Of a stretch of DNA of 11,524 nt, positions 6,271 to 11,524 are shown in pieces (positions within the stretch are counted from its first letter, which is position 1; the number at the start of each line of letters is the position of its first letter). The notes under the pieces are model-generated. The model was not told the origin of the DNA. It ran no database searches and worked only from the letters and a program-made list of their open reading frames with translations. Made by a program: the position numbers and the translations under genes. This DNA is from Burkholderiaceae bacterium (GTDB lineage: Bacteria > Pseudomonadota > Gammaproteobacteria > Burkholderiales > Burkholderiaceae_C): the NCBI GenBank assembly GCA_023262365.1, contig JALRBF010000196.1:1-11524 (forward strand), written 5' to 3'.

Positions 6271-7146
6271 ATGTTTTTTTCGATTGAACTGCTCTTCGAG
6301 GCTGTCGTCTTCGGTATCTTGCTGGGCTGTTTCTATGCCGCCGTAAGTTTGGGACTGTCCGTGGCGTTTGGCCTGCTGGACGTGCCCCACGTGGCGCACC
6401 CAGCAATTTTGATCGTAGGCTCATACGGCGCCTACATGCTTGGCACGTACGGCTTTGATCCGATCTTGGCTGGTGTCGTGCTAATGCCGGTATTTTTTGT
6501 TTTCGGCGTGTTGTTGTATCGCTTTTATTACGAAACATTCGAAAAACGCGGCAGCTTGGCTGGGGTCAGTGGACTGGCGTTTTTCTTTGGCACCGCGTTC
6601 ATCATTGAAATCGTACTCATGATCTTCTTCGGTGTTGACCAATACTCTGCTGAGGCTGACTACGTGGGCGGCAGCCTTGAGCTTGGTAACCTCCGCCTAC
6701 CGTACCGCTTATTGGCTGCGTTTGGCGTTGCACTGGTGATGACGGCAGCTCTCAGCATCTACTTCTCCAAGACATTTACTGGGCGGGCCATCAAAGCGGT
6801 GGGGCAGGATGAGTTGGCTCTGCGGCTGATGGGGGCCAATCCAGTAAAAGTCAAGCAGTGGGCCTTTGGTATCGCCACATCGGTCAATGCCCTGGCCGGG
6901 GCGATGCTCATCATCGTCAACCCGGTGGAGCCTTCTCTCGATCGAATCTACATTGGTCGAACGTTTTGCGTGGTAGTGCTGGCAGGCTTGGGAAGTATGA
7001 GTGGCACCTTGGTCGCGGGCTTGCTATTGGGTATTACGGAATCGATCGTGATGATGTTCTTCGGTGTGTCATGGTCGCAGGCAGTTGCTTTCGCTCTCCT
7101 ACTAATCATGCTGGGGGTCCGCCCTCAGGGTCTATTCGGCAGGTAA
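6271..7146 (+). CDS. Branched-chain amino acid-type ABC transporter permease, LivH-like
   Basis: First inner-membrane subunit of the importer, 291 residues, BPD_transp_2 family (LivH branch). About eight hydrophobic segments are visible. The opening ELLFEAVVFGILLGCFYAAVSLGLSVAFG is characteristic, as is the cytoplasmic coupling loop GRAIKAVGQDELALRLMGAN (about residues 171-190) that contacts the ATPases. It ends in the family-typical VRPQGLFGR. The start is the ATG of MFFSIELL; an in-frame GTG at 6217 lies inside the terminator hairpin and would add a non-membrane lead, so I reject it. No clear Shine-Dalgarno precedes the ATG, which together with the upstream terminator suggests modest expression. 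GC content is lower and codon choice less GC-ending than in the flanking genes. It pairs with the LivM-like gene 5 bases downstream. Confidence 0.93.
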   Translation: MFFSIELLFEAVVFGILLGCFYAAVSLGLSVAFGLLDVPHVAHPAILIVGSYGAYMLGTYGFDPILAGVVLMPVFFVFGVLLYRFYYETFEKRGSLAGVSGLAFFFGTAFIIEIVLMIFFGVDQYSAEADYVGGSLELGNLRLPYRLLAAFGVALVMTAALSIYFSKTFTGRAIKAVGQDELALRLMGANPVKVKQWAFGIATSVNALAGAMLIIVNPVEPSLDRIYIGRTFCVVVLAGLGSMSGTLVAGLLLGITESIVMMFFGVSWSQAVAFALLLIMLGVRPQGLFGR

Positions 7147-7151
7147 TCAAC

Positions 7152-8093
7152 GTGAAATACTGGTCATCTTGCGCGGTCCTCGCTTTGTTGCTAATCGGCC
7201 TGAGCCTCTCGGGCGTCAATGACTACACGTTCTTTGCGGGATTTGTTATTCTTCAAGGCATCGTGTTGGCGTCCGCGTGGAACATCCTTGGAGGTTACGC
7301 TGGCTACGTCAACTTTGGCGTGCCTGCATTCGTCGGGGTTGGGGCGTACACTGCCCTCGTTTTACATCTATCGGGCGCACCCCTACTTATTCAAATACTT
7401 GGCGGTTCGATCACTGCCAGCCTGCTCGGCCTTTTCGTTGGCCTACTAACACTTAGACTCAGAGGCATCTTTTTTAGTATCTCAACGATTGCTGTAATTT
7501 TTATTCTTGAAGCGGTTGCAATGAACTGGCGATACGTCGGCGGAGCAACGGGTCTGCAGCTAACCCGACCGCCCGTGATAGCTCCTTTTGACGAGCTATC
7601 TAGTGGGTACACGCGGATGTTATTTGCCGTGATGGTGCTGATGGCGATTGCTGCCGTGTCAATCGCTCGGTACATACAAATCTCTCATATCGGACGCGGT
7701 CTGCAGGCGGTCAAAGACTCGGAAGAGGCTGCGGAATGCTCCGGTGTCCCGACGCTAAAAATCAAGCTAATTGCCTGTATGACATCGGGAGGCCTGTTGG
7801 GCGCGGCTGGCACCACGATGCCCATGTACTTGAGTTTTATTGAACCAGCCTCAACCTTTAACCTGACCTATGCAGTCTCGGCATTGGCCATGCCGATCAT
7901 CGGTGGGCTGTCGCACTGGAGCGGTCCTCTGATTGGCGCGCTGGTTTTGGGCACCCTTCAGGAGGCGGTGACGGTAACGGTCTCCAGCGAGCTGAATGTG
8001 TTGGTGGTCGGTGTGCTGCTGGTTGTGTTTGTGGTTGCCGCGCCAGACGGCATCATTGGACTGATTCGCAAATGGAAAACATCCTCGAAGTAA
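7152..8093 (+). CDS. Branched-chain amino acid-type ABC transporter permease, LivM-like
   Basis: Second inner-membrane subunit, 313 residues, LivM branch of the BPD_transp_2 family. It has about eight to ten hydrophobic segments, including a typical GxVLASAWNILGGYAGYVNFG stretch near residues 35-58. The coupling loop reads GRGLQAVKDSEEAAECSGVP, and IIGGLSHWSGPLIGALVLG follows near the C-terminus. I use the GTG at 7152, preceded by AGG 8 bases upstream; the longer in-frame reading from 6858 lies inside the LivH-like gene and is not membrane-like. Only 5 bases separate it from the LivH-like stop, and its 3' end overlaps the LivG-like gene by 22 bases, so translation is probably coupled. The first two thirds are the lowest-GC part of the window (22 G+C in the 60 bases from 7441) and contain AGA, ATA and CTA codons that are rare in the neighbours. 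Confidence 0.92.
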   Translation: MKYWSSCAVLALLLIGLSLSGVNDYTFFAGFVILQGIVLASAWNILGGYAGYVNFGVPAFVGVGAYTALVLHLSGAPLLIQILGGSITASLLGLFVGLLTLRLRGIFFSISTIAVIFILEAVAMNWRYVGGATGLQLTRPPVIAPFDELSSGYTRMLFAVMVLMAIAAVSIARYIQISHIGRGLQAVKDSEEAAECSGVPTLKIKLIACMTSGGLLGAAGTTMPMYLSFIEPASTFNLTYAVSALAMPIIGGLSHWSGPLIGALVLGTLQEAVTVTVSSELNVLVVGVLLVVFVVAAPDGIIGLIRKWKTSSK

Positions 8094-8788
8094 AAAGCCT
8101 ATCCAAACACTTTGGCGGCTTCACGGCGCTGTCTGATGTCACGTTGTCGGTGGCCAAGGGGGAGCGCCTGGGCCTGATTGGGCCTAACGGCTCGGGCAAG
8201 ACCACGTTGATTAACTGTATTTCAGGAGCGCTGTTTAACGACACCGGTGACGTGTACTTTAAAGGCCAAAACATGGCCCGACTCGCCCCCAATGCCCGAA
8301 CGCTGCGCGGCATCGCGCGTAGTTTTCAAATTCCGCGCCCGTTTGCCAGCATGACGGTGCGCGAAAACCTGCTGGTGCCCTTGGCTTACGTACGCAGCGT
8401 ATTTGGAAACAAAGCCAACGCTGAGGCCGATGCCTTGTTGGGAGACATGGGATTGAGCGACCGCGCCGAGGTGCTGTCAAGCCAGTTATCTCAGGTGGAG
8501 TTGCGCAAGATGGAGTTGGCCCGCGCCATGGCTGCTGGGCCTGATTTGCTGATCTCAGACGAGGCCATGGCGGGGCTATCCGGGGCGGAGGTGAATGAGG
8601 TGCTTGAGATTTTGTTCAAGCTCAACGCCAAGGGCATCACCATCATCATGATTGAGCACATCATGCACGCGGTGATGAAGTTTTCGCAACGCGTGGTTTG
8701 CTTAGACGCTGGGCAAATTATTTGTGAAGGGTCGCCGCAAGATGTGGTGGCCAATGAATACGTACAGAGGGCATACCTTGGCGATTAA
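8072..8788 (+). CDS. ABC transporter ATP-binding protein, LivG-like
   Basis: Cytoplasmic ATPase of the importer, 238 residues, LivG branch. It carries Walker A GPNGSGKTT (37-45), a Q-loop region around ARSFQIPRPFASMTVRENLLV, Walker B ending in LLISDE (D163, E164) and the switch His196 in MIEHIM. The LivG-type DExMAGL segment is present as DEAMAGLSGAEV. The ABC signature normally read as LSGGQ or LSYGQ is LSQVE (139-143), lacking both conserved glycines. Related LivG proteins often carry degenerate signatures such as LTLAGRKRLE, so this looks like a subfamily trait rather than inactivation. The ATG lies 22 bases inside the LivM-like gene. It should form a heterodimer with the LivF-like ATPase encoded next. 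Confidence 0.93.
   Translation: MENILEVKSLSKHFGGFTALSDVTLSVAKGERLGLIGPNGSGKTTLINCISGALFNDTGDVYFKGQNMARLAPNARTLRGIARSFQIPRPFASMTVRENLLVPLAYVRSVFGNKANAEADALLGDMGLSDRAEVLSSQLSQVELRKMELARAMAAGPDLLISDEAMAGLSGAEVNEVLEILFKLNAKGITIIMIEHIMHAVMKFSQRVVCLDAGQIICEGSPQDVVANEYVQRAYLGD
8766..8771 (+). promoter_or_regulatory. Ribosome binding site favouring the TTG start of the LivF-like gene
   Basis: AGAGGG lies 6 bases before the TTG at 8778. This spacing supports TTG over the in-frame ATG at 8754, whose upstream GGTGG is weaker and which would add an 8-residue polar tail not typical of LivF. Confidence 0.5.
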
Positions 8789-9512
8789 ATTAACGATTGA
8801 AGACGTCAGCGCCAGCTACGGTGCGGTGCAGGCCTTGCATGGCGTGAGCCTGAGCATCGATGAGGGCCAAACCGTGGCGCTGCTGGGCACCAACGGCAAC
8901 GGCAAGAGCACGCTGATGAAGTGCATCATGGGCATGGTGCGTCCCACCCACGGCGAGGTGGTGCTGGAGATGGACGGGCAGCGCCATGCGCTGCATAAGC
9001 TCTCGACCGAAGAAGTGGTGAACCTGGGCGTGGCTTTGGTGCCCGAGGGGCGGCGCTTGTTCCCCAAGCTGACGGTGGAGGAGAACCTGTTGCTGGGCGC
9101 CTTTCGTGCTGACGCACGCGCACAAATCGAGCAAAACCTTGAGTTTGCATTCGAGGCCTTTCCGCTGCTGGCTGAGCGGCGGCGTCAGTTGGCGGGCTCT
9201 ATGTCGGGCGGGCAGCAGCAAATGCTGGCGATTGCCCGGGCCTTGATGTCGGCGCCGCGCTTGCTGCTGGTGGACGAGCCGTCGGTGGGGCTGTCGCCGT
9301 TGTTGGTTTCGCAAACCATCACCAAGCTCAAAGAGCTCAAAGAGACCTACGGGCTGACGGTGCTCATGGCCGAGCAAAACTTTAACCAGGCCATGCGTAT
9401 CGCCGATTACGGCCACATCATCGTGCATGGAGAAATTGTTTTTCATGGCGATGTATCGACCTTGAAAGAAAATGAGTTAGTCAAGAGCTTTTACTTGGGC
9501 GTGGCCGCCTAG
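8778..9512 (+). CDS. ABC transporter ATP-binding protein, LivF-like
   Basis: Second cytoplasmic ATPase of the importer, 244 residues from the TTG start. It shows Walker A GTNGNGKST (37-45), signature SGGQQQ (from 143), Walker B LLLVDE with D166 and E167, and the LivF hallmark EPSVGLSP. The switch histidine is replaced by Gln200 in MAEQNFNQA, as is usual for LivF proteins (LVEQN). The VPEGRRLFPKLTVEENLLLGA stretch is also diagnostic for LivF. The start is uncertain: TTG at 8778 has a well-placed AGAGGG and gives a normal family N-terminus (AIKLTIEDVSASYGAVQALHGVSL), while the ATG at 8754 would give 252 residues. It overlaps the LivG-like gene by 11 bases. It completes a five-gene importer of the binding protein-H-M-G-F type. 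Confidence 0.93.
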   Translation: MAIKLTIEDVSASYGAVQALHGVSLSIDEGQTVALLGTNGNGKSTLMKCIMGMVRPTHGEVVLEMDGQRHALHKLSTEEVVNLGVALVPEGRRLFPKLTVEENLLLGAFRADARAQIEQNLEFAFEAFPLLAERRRQLAGSMSGGQQQMLAIARALMSAPRLLLVDEPSVGLSPLLVSQTITKLKELKETYGLTVLMAEQNFNQAMRIADYGHIIVHGEIVFHGDVSTLKENELVKSFYLGVAA

Positions 9513-9538
9513 GGACAAGCCAGTCATGCTCGTACTTT

Positions 9539-9544
9539 GGAGAG
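9539..9544 (+). promoter_or_regulatory. Ribosome binding site for the GTG-started FAD subunit gene
   Basis: GGAGAG ends 6 bases before the GTG at 9551 and decides that start. The gap of 38 bases after the LivF-like stop holds no terminator that I can see, so transcription should continue into the hydroxylase genes. Confidence 0.65.
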
Positions 9545-9550
9545 ACGTTT

Positions 9551-10411
9551 GTGAAAGCCCCTGCATTTCAGTACACCCAAGCCAAAGACTTGGCCCATGC
9601 CCTGGAATTGTTGGCCACGCATGGGCCAGCCGCTCAGGTGCTGGCCGGCGGGCAGAGCTTGCTGCCCATGATGAACTTGCGCTTGGCCGCGCCCGAGTGG
9701 CTGGTTGACATCAACGAGGTGCCGGGCTTGGCTGGCGTCAGCGACGTGGGGCAGGCCATACGCGTGGGGGCAATGACGCGACACCGCGCGCTGCAAGCCG
9801 ACCCACTGGTGGCCCAACACGTGCCGCTGCTGGCGCAGGCGGTGCCCTACGTGGCGCACGCGGCAATTCGTAACCGTGGCACCATGGGCGGCAGCCTGGC
9901 CTTGGCCGACCCGGCCGCGGAATACCCAGCGGTGGCCCTGGCGCTGAACGCCACCATGGTGTTGGCCCGTGCTGGCAGTGAGCGGCGGGTGTTGGCCCAA
10001 GACTTTTTTGTTGATTTGTACCAAACCGCGCGGCAGGCCGATGAACTGCTGGTCGCCGTGGAGTTTGACAAGGTGCAACCCACGCAGCGGGCGGTGTTTA
10101 CCGAATTGGCACGGCGCCACGGCGACTACGCCATGGCCGGGCTGGCGCTGTCGATGCATGTATCGCAAGGCCAAGCCAACCGAGTACGTGTGGTGCCGCT
10201 GGCGCTGGGCAGCAAGCCAGCTCTGCTTGAGCCGGTGATGCGGTGCCTAGAGGGAAAGGCGCTCACCGCCGAGGTGGTGCGCCTTGCCCAAGCGGCTATT
10301 AACGAGCAGGTGGAGGCGCAGGGTGACACCCACGCCAGCGCAGCAACCAAGCGGCACCTCACACGGGTGCTGCTGGGGCGCGCGCTGCAGCAAGTGATGG
10401 AGACGTTATGA
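9551..10411 (+). CDS. FAD-binding (medium) subunit of a xanthine dehydrogenase/CoxM-family enzyme
   Basis: Medium subunit, 286 residues, of a three-subunit molybdenum hydroxylase; it carries FAD and passes electrons from the iron-sulfur subunit to an acceptor. The two FAD pyrophosphate motifs of the CoxM/XdhB family are clear: AGGQSLLPMMNLRLA (32-46) and IRNRGTMGGSLALADPAAE (106-124). The C-terminal CO_deh_flav_C-like domain covers about residues 175-280. Length is normal (CoxM about 288). The GTG start is backed by GGAGAG 6 bases upstream and gives the usual opening MKAPAFQYTQAKDLAHAL. Its stop overlaps the start of the next gene in an ATGA, so the two are translationally coupled. Possible substrates of such enzymes include purines, N-heterocycles, aldehydes, CO and aromatic CoA esters; the motifs here do not choose among them. 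Confidence 0.93.
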   Translation: MKAPAFQYTQAKDLAHALELLATHGPAAQVLAGGQSLLPMMNLRLAAPEWLVDINEVPGLAGVSDVGQAIRVGAMTRHRALQADPLVAQHVPLLAQAVPYVAHAAIRNRGTMGGSLALADPAAEYPAVALALNATMVLARAGSERRVLAQDFFVDLYQTARQADELLVAVEFDKVQPTQRAVFTELARRHGDYAMAGLALSMHVSQGQANRVRVVPLALGSKPALLEPVMRCLEGKALTAEVVRLAQAAINEQVEAQGDTHASAATKRHLTRVLLGRALQQVMETL

Positions 10412-10908
10412 AAGAAGTCACGCAAGTCATCGAGACCGTGGTTAACGGCGAAGCGGTGCAACGCGAGGTGCCCGTGCGCATGCACTTGACGGATTTTTTG
10501 CGCGAGTCGCTGGATCTAACCGGCTCGCACCTGGGCTGCGAGCACGGGGTATGTGGTGCCTGCCAGGTCATGGTCGACAACGAGGTGGTGCGCGGCTGCC
10601 TAACGCTGGCGGTGCAGGCGCACGGTAAGCGGGTGGACACGATTGAGGGTTTATCCGAGCAAGGGGTGTTGGCGCAACTGCAGGCGGCATTTTTGCAGCA
10701 CAACGCGCTGCAGTGTGGCTTTTGCTCGTCGGGCATGCTGCTGTCGGCGCTGGAATTGGTGCGTGAGCGTCCCAGGGCCACGCGCGAGGAAATACGCGAG
10801 CACATCTCGGGCAACTACTGCCGTTGCACCGGTTATCAGGCAATCGTGGATGCCATTGAGGCGGTGCTGCAAGGCAGGTTTGCCTCGCCACAGGAGGCCC
10901 AAGCATGA
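10408..10908 (+). CDS. [2Fe-2S] (small) subunit of a xanthine dehydrogenase/CoxS-family enzyme
   Basis: Small subunit, 166 residues, carrying two [2Fe-2S] clusters that link the molybdenum centre to FAD. Cluster one, of plant ferredoxin type, is bound by Cys44, Cys49, Cys52 and Cys64 in the pattern CEHGVCGAC plus GC. Cluster two uses Cys103, Cys106, Cys138 and Cys140 in QCGFC and YCRC. Gln102 before the third pair is the residue that contacts the molybdopterin cofactor in related structures. All eight ligands are present and the length is normal (CoxS about 166). It opens with an ATGA overlap with the FAD subunit gene, preceded by TGGAGA, and ends in another ATGA overlap with the Mo-subunit gene. 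It has no signal peptide, so the enzyme is cytoplasmic. Confidence 0.96.
   Translation: MKEVTQVIETVVNGEAVQREVPVRMHLTDFLRESLDLTGSHLGCEHGVCGACQVMVDNEVVRGCLTLAVQAHGKRVDTIEGLSEQGVLAQLQAAFLQHNALQCGFCSSGMLLSALELVRERPRATREEIREHISGNYCRCTGYQAIVDAIEAVLQGRFASPQEAQA
10892..10897 (+). promoter_or_regulatory. Consensus ribosome binding site of the Mo-subunit gene
   Basis: AGGAGG, a full match to the anti-Shine-Dalgarno core, lies 7 bases before the ATG at 10905, inside the 3' end of the small-subunit gene. It supports the ATGA-overlap start and strong translation of the catalytic subunit. Confidence 0.75.
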
Positions 10909-11524
10909 ACGCACGACTTGAATTTCCCAGCACCGAATCGCGCACCGAAGTTCAAACCGGCTACATCGGCGCGAGCACGCCGCGCGCCGGGGCCAAGCGC
11001 TTGCTGCAAGGGCGCGGCACCTATCTTGACGACATGCGCCTGCCGCGCCTGGCGCACGTGGTGTTTGTGCGCAGCCCACACGCCCACGCCAAAGTGGTGT
11101 CGCTGGATTTGCACGCCGCGCGGCGCCAACCAGGCGTGATTGCTGCCTTTGACGGCAAGGCCATTGAGGCCTACTGCACACCGTGGGTGGGGGTGTTGGG
11201 CCACCTCAAGGGCATCAAATCGGCCCCGCAACACGCCGTGGCGATTGACCGGGTGTGCTGGCAAGGTGAAGCGGTGGCCGCAATTGTGGCGCAAACCCGC
11301 CGCCAGGCCGAAGACGCCCTGGAGCACGTGCAGGTGCAGTGGGAGGTGTTGCCGGCCGTCACCGACATGCACGCCGCGCTGCGCGGTGACATGGTGATTC
11401 ACCCCGAGCTGGGCGACAACATTTGCTTTACCCGCTCGCTCAAGACCGACGATTTTGACGACGCCATGGCCCGCGCCGACGTGGTGGTAGAGAAGACCTT
11501 TTCGTTTGCGCGCCACACCGGGGT
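10905..11524 (+). CDS. Molybdopterin-binding (large) subunit of a xanthine dehydrogenase-family enzyme, N-terminal part
   Basis: Catalytic subunit of the molybdenum hydroxylase, cut by the right edge after 206 residues; the family is usually about 770-800 long. The visible part is the aldehyde oxidase/xanthine dehydrogenase a/b hammerhead domain. It opens with GYIGASTPRAGAKRLLQGRG, then TYLDDMRLPRLAHVVFVRSPHAHA near residues 39-62, CWQGEAVAAIVAQTRRQAEDAL near 123-144 and VQWEVLPAVTD soon after. This is followed by the EKTFSFARHTG turn into the first Mo-cofactor domain. The residues that fix the substrate (the active-site loop and the final catalytic Glu) lie beyond the window, so specificity cannot be read. 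The order FAD subunit, Fe-S subunit, Mo subunit matches the CoxMSL layout. No XdhC-type maturation gene is seen in the window; one may follow downstream. Confidence 0.93.
   Translation, partial: MNARLEFPSTESRTEVQTGYIGASTPRAGAKRLLQGRGTYLDDMRLPRLAHVVFVRSPHAHAKVVSLDLHAARRQPGVIAAFDGKAIEAYCTPWVGVLGHLKGIKSAPQHAVAIDRVCWQGEAVAAIVAQTRRQAEDALEHVQVQWEVLPAVTDMHAALRGDMVIHPELGDNICFTRSLKTDDFDDAMARADVVVEKTFSFARHTG

Noticed and set aside
8790..9446. 218-residue minus-strand open frame inside the LivF-like gene
   Set aside because: His/Gln/Arg-rich antisense shadow of the ATPase, without hydrophobic core or motifs.
9524..10174. 216-residue minus-strand open frame over the FAD subunit gene
   Set aside because: Antisense to both FAD-binding motifs, with composition typical of shadow frames.

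Overview
The window reads as chromosomal DNA from a GC-rich proteobacterium. The style of the proteins (a Rep helicase of near-E. coli length, many branched-chain-type ABC genes, a GlcG/HbpS-like protein, molybdenum hydroxylase subunits) suggests a betaproteobacterium of the order Burkholderiales, perhaps Comamonadaceae. That assignment is inference, because no rRNA or other taxonomic marker is present. Coding density is very high, no gene-free stretch exceeds about 120 bases, and I see no tRNA, rRNA, CRISPR array, insertion sequence or phage gene.

Left part (1-4311): the 5' end of an AEC-family (auxin efflux carrier-like) membrane transporter runs off the left edge on the minus strand and is divergent from rep, a UvrD/Rep-type superfamily 1 DNA helicase. 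The rep stop codon overlaps that of a minus-strand carboxymuconolactone decarboxylase-like gene. That gene is divergent from a short-chain dehydrogenase (SDR), which converges on a minus-strand GlcG/HbpS-like gene.

Right part (4430-11524): a long plus-strand run of nine genes that looks like one catabolic unit. It starts with a glyoxalase/dioxygenase-fold (VOC) protein. Next comes a complete branched-chain-amino-acid-type ABC importer: periplasmic binding protein, two permeases (LivH- and LivM-like) and two ATPases (LivG- and LivF-like). It ends with the three subunits of a xanthine dehydrogenase/CO dehydrogenase-like molybdenum hydroxylase: FAD subunit, 2Fe-2S subunit and the start of the Mo-binding subunit, which is cut by the right edge. 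Genes from livM onward mostly overlap or sit within a few tens of bases. A textbook intrinsic terminator lies between the binding protein gene and the first permease gene and probably sets their expression ratio.

The simplest reading is a pathway that imports a small organic compound and hydroxylates it with a molybdenum enzyme, with the VOC, SDR, GlcG-like and decarboxylase-like proteins possibly acting on later steps. The substrate cannot be read from the sequence. Nothing here is a wholly new system. The best candidates for a second look are this importer-plus-hydroxylase unit of unknown substrate, its internal terminator, and the lower-GC permease segment.
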